Source: Citrobacter telavivensis (lineage in GTDB: Bacteria; Pseudomonadota; Gammaproteobacteria; Enterobacterales; Enterobacteriaceae). From it: 64,000 bases of DNA. Position 1 is the first letter of the stretch; the number at the start of each line of letters is the position of its first letter. Both the position numbers and the translations under genes were made by a program. The notes below the pieces were generated by a model. The model made no database searches and was not told where the DNA came from. It saw nothing but the letters and a program-made list of their open reading frames with translations. The stretch is taken from assembly GCA_009363175.1 (NCBI GenBank), contig CP045205.1, positions 124,001 to 188,000 on the forward strand. Reading direction: 5' to 3'. Of the stretch, positions 35,728-44,232 are shown in pieces.

Positions 35728-37926
35728 ATGTCGATACCTGCTCACGATGGCAAAAAAGCCCCACAATTTTCATCTTTCAAGCCTGCGCCAACGCCGCAGA
35801 AGACCGATGACTGCTGCTGCGAAGGCGCGTGCTCGCCCCCTGAATCGGTTGTTGAAACGGTAAAAGGCACTCGCTACAGCTGGAAAGTGTCCGGGATGGA
35901 CTGCGCCGCCTGCGCCCGCAAAGTGGAAAACGCCGTGCGCCAGGTCAGCGGCGTCAACCAGGTCCAGGTGCTGTTTGCTACCGAGAAACTGGTCGTCGAC
36001 AGCAACGGCGATCTCCGTCAGCAAATCGAGAACGCGGTGCAAAAAGCGGGTTACACCCTGCGCGATGAACAGGCGAAGGAAGACGTCCCCGAATCCCGCT
36101 TTAAAGAGAACCTGCCGCTGCTGACGCTTACCGTCATGATGGCGCTCAGTTGGGGACTGGAGCAGTTTAACCACCCGTTCGGTCAACTGGCGTTTATCGC
36201 CACGACGCTGGTCGGCCTGTTCCCGATTGCCCGCCAGGCGCTGCGTCTGATTAAAACCGGCAGTTGGTTTGCCATTGAAACGCTGATGAGCGTCGCGGCT
36301 ATCGGGGCGCTGTTCATCGGTGCCACGGCAGAAGCGGCAATGGTATTGCTGTTGTTCCTGATTGGCGAACGACTCGAAGGCTGGGCTGCCAGTCGCGCCC
36401 GCAAAGGGGTCAGCGCGCTGATGGCGCTGAAGCCAGAAACCGCGATGCGTTTGCGCGACGGCGTGCGAGAAGAGGTGGCAATCAACACCCTGCAACCGGG
36501 CGACATCATTGAAGTCGCCGCCGGGGGACGTTTGCCTGCCGACGGTAAACTGATCTCCGGTTTTGCCAGTTTTGATGAGAGTGCGCTGACGGGCGAATCG
36601 ATCCCGGTAGAACGCGCCACCGGCGAAAAAGTACCGGCAGGAGCCACCAGCGTGGACCGTCTCGTCACGCTGGAAGTCGTCTGCGAACCGGGTGCCAGCG
36701 CGATTGACCGGATCCTGAAGTTAATCGAAGAGGCCGAGGAACGCCGCGCGCCAATTGAGCGTTTTATCGACCGCTTCAGCCGGATTTATACGCCGGCGAT
36801 TATGGCCATTGCCCTGCTGGTGACGCTCGTCCCGCCGCTGTTGTTCGCCGGCGCCTGGCAGGAGTGGATTTATAAAGGGTTAACGCTGCTGCTGATCGGC
36901 TGTCCGTGTGCGCTGGTGATCTCCACGCCAGCGGCTATCACTTCCGGCCTGGCGGCGGCGGCCCGTCGCGGGGCATTGATTAAAGGCGGCGCGGCGCTGG
37001 AACAATTAGGCCGTATCACGCAGGTCGCCTTTGATAAAACCGGGACGCTGACCGTGGGGAAACCGCGCGTGACGGCGATTCACCCGGCGACCGGTGTCAG
37101 CGAGTCTGAACTGCTGACGCTGGCGGCGGCCGTCGAACAGGGCGCAACGCACCCGCTGGCACAGGCCATTGTGCGCGAAGCGCAAACCACAGGGCTGACA
37201 ATCCTGCCCGCCGAAGGGCAACGGGCGCTGGTAGGCTCAGGGATTGAAGCGCAGGTGAATGGCGAAAGCGTTCTGATTTGCGCCGCCGGGAAACGTCCTG
37301 CCGACGCCTTTGCCGAAGAGATTAACCAACTCGAAAGCGCCGGACAGACCGTCGTTCTGGTTCTGCGCAACGAACGTGTAATCGGGGTAATCGCCTTGCA
37401 GGATACGCTGCGCGACGATGCCCGCACCGCCATCAGCGAACTTAACGCGCTGGGCGTGAAGGGTGTGATCCTGACCGGCGATAACCCGCGCGCGGCGGCA
37501 GCCATTGCCGGCGAACTGGGTCTGGCATTTAACGCAGGATTGCTGCCGGAAGATAAAGTGAAGGCGGTCACCGCGCTGAATCAGCAGTCACCGCTGGCGA
37601 TGGTGGGTGATGGCATTAACGATGCGCCGGCAATGAAGGCCGCCGCCATTGGTATCGCGATGGGTAGCGGCACCGACGTGGCGCTGGAAACAGCGGACGC
37701 CGCGCTGACGCATAACCGCCTCACGGGGCTGGTGCAGATGATCCAACTGGCGCGCGCGACCCACGCCAATATTCGTCAGAACATCACCATTGCGCTGGGG
37801 CTGAAAGGGATATTTCTCGTCACCACGCTGCTCGGGATGACCGGCCTGTGGCTGGCGGTGCTGGCGGATACCGGGGCAACGGTGCTGGTCACCGCCAACG
37901 CCCTGAGATTGTTACGTAAAGGATAA
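35728..37926 (+). CDS. zntA: Zn(II)/Cd(II)/Pb(II)-exporting P-type ATPase
   Basis: ZntA exports zinc, cadmium and lead from the cytosol. It is 732 residues, as in E. coli. The N-terminus has a Cys-rich CCCEGAC motif and a heavy-metal-associated domain with GMDCAAC. The transport site Cys392 and Cys394 lie in IGCPCALVIS, the phosphorylated Asp436 in DKTGTLT, and the hinge in GDGINDAPAMK. SGLT-like and TGES motifs are present (ALTGESIPVE). Transcription is driven by the ZntR promoter just upstream. Confidence 0.98.
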   Translation: MSIPAHDGKKAPQFSSFKPAPTPQKTDDCCCEGACSPPESVVETVKGTRYSWKVSGMDCAACARKVENAVRQVSGVNQVQVLFATEKLVVDSNGDLRQQIENAVQKAGYTLRDEQAKEDVPESRFKENLPLLTLTVMMALSWGLEQFNHPFGQLAFIATTLVGLFPIARQALRLIKTGSWFAIETLMSVAAIGALFIGATAEAAMVLLLFLIGERLEGWAASRARKGVSALMALKPETAMRLRDGVREEVAINTLQPGDIIEVAAGGRLPADGKLISGFASFDESALTGESIPVERATGEKVPAGATSVDRLVTLEVVCEPGASAIDRILKLIEEAEERRAPIERFIDRFSRIYTPAIMAIALLVTLVPPLLFAGAWQEWIYKGLTLLLIGCPCALVISTPAAITSGLAAAARRGALIKGGAALEQLGRITQVAFDKTGTLTVGKPRVTAIHPATGVSESELLTLAAAVEQGATHPLAQAIVREAQTTGLTILPAEGQRALVGSGIEAQVNGESVLICAAGKRPADAFAEEINQLESAGQTVVLVLRNERVIGVIALQDTLRDDARTAISELNALGVKGVILTGDNPRAAAAIAGELGLAFNAGLLPEDKVKAVTALNQQSPLAMVGDGINDAPAMKAAAIGIAMGSGTDVALETADAALTHNRLTGLVQMIQLARATHANIRQNITIALGLKGIFLVTTLLGMTGLWLAVLADTGATVLVTANALRLLRKG

Positions 37927-37933
37927 CGTGTTT

Positions 37934-38030
37934 TTGCCGGATGGCGGCGTTGCCTTATCCGGCCTACGAGCCGTGTGCGGTGCATTATCCTTTGTAGGCC
38001 GGATAAGCGTTAGCGCCATCCGGCGTCGCT
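37934..38030. repeat. BIME between zntA and tusA
   Basis: Two REP units in opposite orientation lie between the convergent stops: TTTTTGCCGGATGGCGGCGT..TTATCCGGCCTAC and TTTGTAGGCCGGATAAGCGT..GCGCCATCCGGC. The first unit is nearly the same as the one found inside apeN at 53558. Confidence 0.88.
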
Positions 38031-38275
38031 TACTGGCCTTTACGCACCAGATAGCGATACGGCAGAGAGTCGGTCTCTTTTGCCACCAGCTCGTGTTCCA
38101 TAAAGGTACAAAAACCGGGAATATCACGGGTGGTCGCCGGATCGTCCGCCACAATCAGCAGCGTTTCGCCGGTCTGCATGTTGCGTACGGTTTTACGCAC
38201 CATCATTACCGGCTCCGGACAGCGGAGTCCCTGGGCATCAAGGGTATGGTCGGCAGAAGAAAACAGATCGCTCAT
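38030..38275 (-). CDS. tusA: Sulfur transfer protein TusA
   Basis: TusA accepts persulfide sulfur from IscS and passes it to TusBCD for 2-thiouridine formation at tRNA wobble positions; it also affects molybdenum cofactor synthesis. From MSDLFSSADHTLDAQG it is 81 residues, as in E. coli. The active Cys19 lies in GLRCPEPVM. The upstream in-frame MNETM is not part of the family. Confidence 0.96.
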   Translation of the reverse strand: MSDLFSSADHTLDAQGLRCPEPVMMVRKTVRNMQTGETLLIVADDPATTRDIPGFCTFMEHELVAKETDSLPYRYLVRKGQ

Positions 38276-38423
38276 CATGGTCTCATTCACTAAAAAAACG
38301 GCTGTAGTTTACGCTCAGTTCCGAAGTAAGCCAATCAGGTTAACGATTGCGTGAAAAATAGCCATTGCATTACCGCCGCAAAGCAGTATCATGCGGCGGC
38401 TTAAAAAAACGAAGACGCGTTAT

Positions 38424-38530
38424 TGGCGCAGCCAGTTTATTTGAAGGCCAGCGCACAGCGCCCGACGCGTACACGGAGTACGTGCGGCGCGCGAGCACTG
38501 CCCGAAAGCAAAATGGCAGTAAAATAGCGT
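38424..38530 (+). repeat. Dispersed enterobacterial imperfect palindrome, copy B
   Basis: This copy lies in the gap of about 300 bases between tusA and yhhQ and matches 12127-12235 in order and spacing of its conserved blocks (TGGCGCAG, GCGCACAGC, GCGTAC, GTACGTG, GCGAGCACT, CAAAATGGCAGT). It is probably transcribed in the yhhQ leader. The rest of the gap (38291-38423) shows no further feature. Confidence 0.65.
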
Positions 38531-38580
38531 GTAGCACGAATTGGGTTCCCTCACCCCAATAACCATCAAAAAGGTACAAT

Positions 38581-39246
38581 ATGAACGCATTTACACAATC
38601 ACAGCGCATGAAAGCGTTGTTCTGGCTATCGCTATTCCATTTGCTGGTGATCACCTCCAGCAACTATCTGGTCCAGCTTCCGGTCTCCATTTTTGGTTTC
38701 CACACCACCTGGGGCGCGTTTAGCTTTCCCTTTATTTTCCTCGCAACCGACCTGACCGTGCGGATTTTTGGCGCGCCGCTGGCCCGTCGAATTATCTTTG
38801 CGGTGATGATGCCGGCGCTGCTGATCTCCTATGTGATTTCGTCGCTGTTCTATATGGGTTCATGGCAGGGATTTGGGGCGCTGATGCACTTCAATCTGTT
38901 TGTCGCCCGTATCGCGGTCGCCAGTTTTATGGCCTACGCGCTGGGACAGATTCTCGATGTACACGTCTTTAACCGCCTGCGTCAAAACCGCCGCTGGTGG
39001 CTGGCACCGACGGCCTCGACGCTGTTTGGCAACGTCAGCGACACCCTCGCCTTCTTCTTTATTGCGTTCTGGCGCAGCCCGGATGCCTTTATGGCCGAGC
39101 ACTGGATGGAAATCGCCATCGTCGATTACTGTTTTAAAGTGCTGATCAGCATCCTTTTCTTCCTGCCGATGTATGGCGTATTACTGAATATGTTGCTGAA
39201 AAAACTGGCAGATAAATCTGAAATCCCGGCGATGCAGGCAAGTTGA
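38581..39246 (+). CDS. yhhQ: Queuosine precursor transporter
   Basis: YhhQ takes up the queuosine precursors preQ0 and preQ1 (VUT/DUF165 family). It is a 221-residue inner membrane protein with about six helices, as in E. coli. The family motif FPFIFLATDLTVRIFG is near residue 50, and NVSDTLAFFFIAFW near 150. I saw no preQ1 riboswitch in its leader. Confidence 0.94.
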   Translation: MNAFTQSQRMKALFWLSLFHLLVITSSNYLVQLPVSIFGFHTTWGAFSFPFIFLATDLTVRIFGAPLARRIIFAVMMPALLISYVISSLFYMGSWQGFGALMHFNLFVARIAVASFMAYALGQILDVHVFNRLRQNRRWWLAPTASTLFGNVSDTLAFFFIAFWRSPDAFMAEHWMEIAIVDYCFKVLISILFFLPMYGVLLNMLLKKLADKSEIPAMQAS

Positions 39247-39323
39247 GCTAAAGGTTCCTTTTCCGGGTTGTGATAAGATGAACGGATGAGCCGTTATGGC
39301 CGTTTATCGAAAGGAAGAAGTCA

Positions 39324-39881
39324 ATGCGTAATCTGGTTAAATATGTCGGTATTGGCCTGCTGGTTATGGGGCTGGCGGCCTGTGATAATAGTGATACGAA
39401 AGCGCCGGCAGAGGGCACGGCGGCAGAAAGCAACGCAACCGGTCAACCGGTTTCTCTGCTGGATGGCAAACTGAGTTTCTCCCTGCCGGCGGATATGACT
39501 GACCAGAGCGGCAAGCTGGGTACGCAGGCCAATAATATGCACGTTTACTCTGACGCGACCGGCCAGAAAGCGGTCATTGTCATCGTTGGTGATAACACTA
39601 ACGAAGAGCTGTCTGTGCTGGCAAAACGTCTGGAAGATCAGCAGCGCAGCCGCGACCCACAACTGCAGGTGGTGACCAACAAATCCATCGAGCTGAAAGG
39701 CCACACGCTGCAACAGTTAGACAGCATTATCTCGGCGAAAGGCCAGACCGCTTACTCATCCGTCGTACTGGGTAAAGTGGATAACCAACTGCTGACCCTG
39801 CAAATTACGCTGCCGGCTGACGACCAGCAGAAAGCGCAAACGGCTGCGGAAAACATCATCAATACGCTGGTTATTCAGTAA
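39324..39881 (+). CDS. dcrB: Inner membrane lipoprotein DcrB
   Basis: DcrB is a 185-residue lipoprotein needed for adsorption of phage C1 in E. coli and later linked to lipoprotein maturation. The signal peptide MRNLVKYVGIGLLVMGLAAC has a lipobox with the acylated Cys20, followed by DNSD; an Asp at +2 predicts retention in the inner membrane. The rest is a compact alpha/beta domain. A terminator follows, embedded in the 3' end of yhhS. Confidence 0.95.
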   Translation: MRNLVKYVGIGLLVMGLAACDNSDTKAPAEGTAAESNATGQPVSLLDGKLSFSLPADMTDQSGKLGTQANNMHVYSDATGQKAVIVIVGDNTNEELSVLAKRLEDQQRSRDPQLQVVTNKSIELKGHTLQQLDSIISAKGQTAYSSVVLGKVDNQLLTLQITLPADDQQKAQTAAENIINTLVIQ

Positions 39882-39884
39882 CCG

Positions 39885-41102
39885 TCAGGATGATGAAACG
39901 GCCTCTGGCGATTCCTGCGGAGGCCGTTTTTTTAACCGCCAGGTTAACAGTAGCGCAATCGCCACCAGACCCGCCGCCGCCAGGTAAATCACCGGCACGC
40001 CAGCCCAGCTCATCACCAGCCCGGCCAATGGCCCCGTCACCCCCAGCGACAGATCCATAAACACCGTATAGGTTGCCAGCGCCGAGCCCTGATTCTGCTG
40101 CGGCACGGCTTTTACCGCCACCACGCCAAGCGCCGGGAAGACCAGCGAGAAACCCATTCCTGCCAGCAGCACGCCGATTTTTGCCATCCACGGCATCATC
40201 GCCACGCCCACCAACAGCAGTCCGACAATCTCAACGCCAAAGCAGATCATCGCCACGTTCAGACCGCCCAGGCGGTTGATACCGTTAGGAAACAGCAGAC
40301 GCGTACCGATAAAAGCACAGCTAAACAGGGTGAGCGCAAACGCCGCGCCGTCCCAGCCTTTGGCGTCATAGAACAGGGTGATAAAGGTGGCGATCACCCC
40401 AAAACCCGCCGAGGCCAGCGCCAGCGCCATCCCGTATAGCCAGACGCGTCCGAGCACCGCACGAAAGGGAAGTGGCTTTCCTTTACTCGCTTTCACCGCC
40501 GGGCGCGGAATCGCCAACAGAACCGCCAGCAGCGCGATCCCCATGATAATCAGCGCTAATCCCTGTAGTCCGCTCCAGTTGTAAAACAGCACGCCGAGCG
40601 GTGCGCCGACCGCCATCGCCCCGTAGGTCACAATACCGTTCCAGGAGATCACCCGTCCGATATGTAGCGAACCCACCACGCCTATTCCCCACAGCGTCGA
40701 GCCGGTCCCGGCGAAGCTCTGTCCAATCCCCAGAATGACGCGACCCAGACACAGCAGCAGCAAACTGGCGACCGGCCAACTGCTGACGCTTCCCGCCAGA
40801 AAATAGCCCGCGCCGCTGAGAAAACAGCCGCACAGACCAAAAACCACAATCTTTTTCGGACCGAGTAAATCCGCGTAGCGTCCGGCATGAGGGCGACTGA
40901 GCAAGGTCGCGAAGTATTGCAGGCTGATGACCAGTCCCGCCCAGAAGGCGCTAAAGCCCATCACATCATGGACATAGCCAGGCAGCACCGCGAGCGGCAG
41001 GCCGATGGTCAGGTAGCTGGCACAGTTAAACATCACAACAGAAACAATGCGCAGATTGAGGCGCAATCCATTAAGCGCCGGTTCAGCGACGGGTTCGGGC
41101 AT
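39885..41102 (-). CDS. yhhS: MFS transporter YhhS
   Basis: YhhS is a major facilitator with 12 predicted helices, annotated in E. coli as a putative arabinose/glyphosate-type efflux protein; its natural substrate is unknown. From MPEPVAEPALNGLRLNLR it is 405 residues, as in E. coli. The MFS loop motif SRPHAGRYADLLGPKK is near residue 68. The frame is open 14 codons upstream without family similarity. Its last codons contain the dcrB terminator. Confidence 0.93.
   Translation of the reverse strand: MPEPVAEPALNGLRLNLRIVSVVMFNCASYLTIGLPLAVLPGYVHDVMGFSAFWAGLVISLQYFATLLSRPHAGRYADLLGPKKIVVFGLCGCFLSGAGYFLAGSVSSWPVASLLLLCLGRVILGIGQSFAGTGSTLWGIGVVGSLHIGRVISWNGIVTYGAMAVGAPLGVLFYNWSGLQGLALIIMGIALLAVLLAIPRPAVKASKGKPLPFRAVLGRVWLYGMALALASAGFGVIATFITLFYDAKGWDGAAFALTLFSCAFIGTRLLFPNGINRLGGLNVAMICFGVEIVGLLLVGVAMMPWMAKIGVLLAGMGFSLVFPALGVVAVKAVPQQNQGSALATYTVFMDLSLGVTGPLAGLVMSWAGVPVIYLAAAGLVAIALLLTWRLKKRPPQESPEAVSSS
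39896..39933 (+). terminator. dcrB terminator inside the yhhS 3' coding end
   Basis: AAACGGCCTC (39896-39905) pairs with GAGGCCGTTT (39920-39929) around a 14-base loop, followed by T residues to 39933. It begins 15 bases after the dcrB stop. Because yhhS ends at 39885 on the other strand, the hairpin is also protein-coding. Confidence 0.88.
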
Positions 41103-41233
41103 GGGGACCACCACGTTTTTACAACAATGTTTCATTTCTATCATGCCACGCCGGGAAAATCAGCAGCCAGATTAGGAATATCGGCAGCAGGCCAGCCGCT
41201 ACACTTAATGAAAATCAATAACAGGAAGCCACC

Positions 41234-42283
41234 ATGACAACCCCTCAGCCCGATAAAACGGGTTTACATATTCTGCTCAAACTGGCCGCGCTGGTCGTCA
41301 TTCTCGCCGGGATCCACGCCGCCGCAGATATCATTGTGCAACTCTTGCTGGCACTCTTTTTTGCCATTGTCCTCAATCCGCTGGTCACCTGGTTTATTCG
41401 CCGGGGCGTGAAACGCCCGGTGGCAATTACGATTGTGGTGGTTGTGATGCTGTTTGTGCTCACCGCGCTGATTGGCGTGCTGGCCGCCTCGGTTAACGAA
41501 TTTATTGCCATGCTGCCAAGGTACAACAAAGAACTGACGCGCAAGGTCTTGTATGTACAGGAGATGATTCCATTTTTAAATCTACACATGTCCCCGGAAC
41601 GGATGTTACAGCGAATCGACTCCGACAAAATTGTCACCTTCACCACCACGCTGATGACCGGGCTGTCGGGCGCGATGGCCAGCATCATTTTGTTGGTAAT
41701 GACCGTCGTATTTATGCTGTTTGAAGTCCGCCATGTGCCTTACAAAATGCGTTTTGCGCTGCATAACCCGCAAATCCACATTGCCGGACTGCACCGGGCG
41801 CTGAAGGGGGTTTCGCACTATCTGGCGTTAAAAACGCTGCTCAGCCTGTGGACCGGGGTCATTGTCTGGTTGGGACTGGAATTGATGCACATTCAATTTG
41901 CCCTGATGTGGGGGGTGCTGGCGTTCCTGCTGAACTATGTCCCAAACATTGGCTCGGTGATTTCCGCCGTTCCACCGATGGTTCAGGCGCTGCTTTTCAA
42001 CGGCATTTATGAGTGCGTGCTGGTGGGGGCGCTGTTCCTGGTGGTCCATATGGTATTAGGCAACATGGTTGAACCACGCATGATGGGGCATCGCCTGGGC
42101 ATGTCGACGCTGGTGGTGTTCCTTTCCTTACTGGTCTGGGGCTGGCTGCTCGGCCCGGTGGGAATGTTGCTCTCCGTCCCTCTGACCAGCGTGTGTAAAA
42201 TCTGGATGGAAACCACGACAGGCGGCAGCAAACTGGCCATATTACTGGGCCCGGGGAGACCGAAAAATAGATTACCGGGATAA
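41234..42283 (+). CDS. yhhT: AI-2E family transporter YhhT
   Basis: YhhT belongs to the AI-2E (UPF0118) family of inner membrane proteins with about eight helices; members include TqsA and sodium/proton exporters. It is 349 residues as in E. coli, and the substrate is unknown. The C-terminal family signature NYVPNIGSVISAVPPMVQAL is near residue 234. It is divergent from yhhS and precedes the APE cluster. Confidence 0.93.
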   Translation: MTTPQPDKTGLHILLKLAALVVILAGIHAAADIIVQLLLALFFAIVLNPLVTWFIRRGVKRPVAITIVVVVMLFVLTALIGVLAASVNEFIAMLPRYNKELTRKVLYVQEMIPFLNLHMSPERMLQRIDSDKIVTFTTTLMTGLSGAMASIILLVMTVVFMLFEVRHVPYKMRFALHNPQIHIAGLHRALKGVSHYLALKTLLSLWTGVIVWLGLELMHIQFALMWGVLAFLLNYVPNIGSVISAVPPMVQALLFNGIYECVLVGALFLVVHMVLGNMVEPRMMGHRLGMSTLVVFLSLLVWGWLLGPVGMLLSVPLTSVCKIWMETTTGGSKLAILLGPGRPKNRLPG

Positions 42284-42658
42284 ACCTGCCCTACCAACCA
42301 GGGTAGTTTCATTCACTTACAGATGAAAGTACTATAAGGCGCGCTTTTGTTATCTGAGTATTTCAATAAGCGCGCGGTTTCCTTTGCAAAATGAGATGCA
42401 AAATGAGATCCAGCTCTTCCGCAGTGCATTTAATTCAAATTAAATGATATCGACAATGGAATTTAAGTGAGAATTAACTGACTAACGCCATGATAACCCG
42501 GAAGATAAATTACCTTCTGCGTTCACTCATTAATTACAAGAATTTCACCGCCGTTCGTCAAAGTTAACATTAATAATAGTCGGTATTATTGTAACTAAAA
42601 CTAAATTCAGAAATGCATTCAACGTTAATATAAATAGTGATTTTGATAGGGAGTTTTC
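42284..42658 (+). promoter_or_regulatory. AT-rich region with probable APE promoter
   Basis: These 375 bases hold no supported gene. An inverted repeat with arms GCGCGCTT (42339-42346) and AAGCGCGC (42368-42375) might end yhhT transcription, though no clear T-run follows. From about 42420 onward the sequence is strongly AT-rich, with tracts such as TTCAAATTAAATGATATCG and GTTAACATTAATAATAG, ending in AGGGAG before apeA. It is the only large gap upstream of the APE genes, so the operon promoter probably lies here; H-NS silencing is plausible but not shown. Confidence 0.5.
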
Positions 42659-43048
42659 ATGAAACAATACATTAAGTGGTTTGCGGCGATTGCGGTTGTT
42701 GGTGCGCTGGCGGGTTGTGCGCGTACTGCCCCCATCGATCAGGTTCACTCTTCGGTTACCGCAGGCCACACCCAGGATCAGGTAAAAAATGCGATTCTGA
42801 AAGCCGGCATTCAGCGTAAATGGATCATGACTGAAGCGGGTCCGGGGGTGATCAAAGCGCGTCAGCAGTCTCGCGATCACGTTGCGGAAGTGCGCATTAC
42901 CTACACCGCTTCCAGCTACGATATCAAGTACGACAGCAGCCTCAATCTGCAGGCTTCTGGCGGTAAAATTCATAAAAACTACAACCGCTGGGTACGTAAC
43001 CTGGATAAAGACATTCAGTTGAACCTGTCTGCGGGTGCAAATCTGTAA
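42659..43048 (+). CDS. apeA: APE cluster lipoprotein ApeA
   Basis: This is a 129-residue predicted lipoprotein at the head of the aryl polyene cluster. The signal peptide MKQYIKWFAAIAVVGALAGC ends in a lipobox with Cys20. The mature part has a SmpA/OmlA-like look (VTAGHTQDQVKNAILKAG), with no known catalytic motif. AGGGAG lies seven bases before the ATG. By position and type it corresponds to ApeA of the E. coli CFT073 cluster. Its role in pigment synthesis or transport is not established. Confidence 0.82.
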   Translation: MKQYIKWFAAIAVVGALAGCARTAPIDQVHSSVTAGHTQDQVKNAILKAGIQRKWIMTEAGPGVIKARQQSRDHVAEVRITYTASSYDIKYDSSLNLQASGGKIHKNYNRWVRNLDKDIQLNLSAGANL

Positions 43049-43061
43049 TGACGCCTGAAGT

Positions 43062-43079
43062 CGGGCCGCGCGCGGCCCG
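43062..43079. other. Perfect GC palindrome between apeA and apeB
   Basis: CGGGCCGCG directly followed by CGCGGCCCG forms an 18-base perfect palindrome 14 bases after the apeA stop. A T-rich tract (CCTTTTTCGTTTTCTT) follows after six bases, so it resembles an imperfect terminator or attenuator. It may make apeA transcripts more abundant than the rest of the operon. Confidence 0.6.
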
Positions 43080-43116
43080 ATAACCTTTTTCGTTTTCTTA
43101 ACAGGTTGTACTCGCC

Positions 43117-44178
43117 ATGTACGAACAGGACTCCCTCAGCGCACTGGATGCGATCACTGAAGCGCAGCGTATCGCCTTCGCCCCCATGCTGTTTCAAACC
43201 GCGCTTTGCCTGCGAAATGCAGATGTGCTGGCTTATCTTGACCGCCAGGGTAAACAGGGTGCAACGCTTGAAGAGATCGCCGAAAACAGTCACGTCAACG
43301 AATATGCGGTCAGCGTTCTGCTGGATATGGGATTAAGCGGACGCATCATCACCCATCAAGCGGGACGCTATTATCTGGCGAAAATCGGACATTTCCTTTT
43401 GCATGACACCATGACTCGCGTGAATATGGATTTCACCCACGACGTCTGTTATCAGGGATTATTCTTTTTAGAAAATGCGCTGAAAGAAGGAAAACCATCC
43501 GGGTTAAAAGTATTTGGCGACTGGCCAACCATTTACCCGGCATTGTCACAATTACCACCGTCCGCGCGTGAAAGCTGGTTCGCCTTCGATCATTACTATT
43601 CTGACGGTGCGTTTGATGCAGCATTACCGCATGTATTCGCCAGTTGTCCTGCAACCCTGTACGATGTAGGCGGAAATACGGGTAAATGGGCAATACGCTG
43701 TAGCCAGTTCGACGAAAATATCGCGGTGACGCTATTAGATTTGCCACAACAAATTGCACTTGCCCGCGAAAATATCGAAAATGCAGGATTATCTGATCGC
43801 ATCGATTTTCATGCGGTGGATATGCTTGGCGATGCGCCTTTACCCACAGAGGCCGATATCTGGTGGATGAGTCAATTTCTTGACTGTTTTTCACCGGAGC
43901 AAATTGTCGCCATGCTCAGCAAGGTTGCCCGTGTGATGAAGCCCGGTGCAAGGCTGTGCATTATGGAGCTGTTCTGGGATGCGCAGCGCTTTGAAGCCGC
44001 CTCATTCAGTCTGAATGCGTCTTCGCTTTACTTTACCTGCATGGCGAACGGCAACAGCCGTTTCTACAGCGCAGAGAAATTTTATGGCTATCTGGACAAG
44101 GCAGGGTTCCAGGTGGAAGAACGCCACGATAATTTAGGCGTTGGACATACTTTACTGATATGTCAGAAGAAAAAATAA
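43117..44178 (+). CDS. apeB: APE methyltransferase ApeB (SAM-dependent)
   Basis: This 353-residue protein has the build of class I small-molecule O-methyltransferases. The N-terminal winged-helix/dimerisation domain (about 1-100, QGATLEEIAENSHVNEYAVS) is followed by a Rossmann-type SAM domain with YDVGGNTGKWAIRC near residue 183. It probably methylates the aryl head group of the polyene. The central part is visibly richer in A+T and in codons such as TTA and ATA than apeC to apeR. The ATG at 43117 was chosen over a different-frame ORF starting at 43106. Confidence 0.85.
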   Translation: MYEQDSLSALDAITEAQRIAFAPMLFQTALCLRNADVLAYLDRQGKQGATLEEIAENSHVNEYAVSVLLDMGLSGRIITHQAGRYYLAKIGHFLLHDTMTRVNMDFTHDVCYQGLFFLENALKEGKPSGLKVFGDWPTIYPALSQLPPSARESWFAFDHYYSDGAFDAALPHVFASCPATLYDVGGNTGKWAIRCSQFDENIAVTLLDLPQQIALARENIENAGLSDRIDFHAVDMLGDAPLPTEADIWWMSQFLDCFSPEQIVAMLSKVARVMKPGARLCIMELFWDAQRFEAASFSLNASSLYFTCMANGNSRFYSAEKFYGYLDKAGFQVEERHDNLGVGHTLLICQKKK

Positions 44179-44232
44179 CAAAGTAGCATCAGAACGCTAC
44201 TGGAATCACCGGTATACCGCGGACGCGCGTTG

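Noticed and set aside
38291..38580. preQ1 riboswitch upstream of yhhQ
   Set aside because: The gap is filled mainly by the dispersed repeat, and I see no preQ1 aptamer core.
43106..43336. Alternative frame starting 11 bases before apeB
   Set aside because: The apeB frame gives a full methyltransferase, and this one ends after 76 codons.
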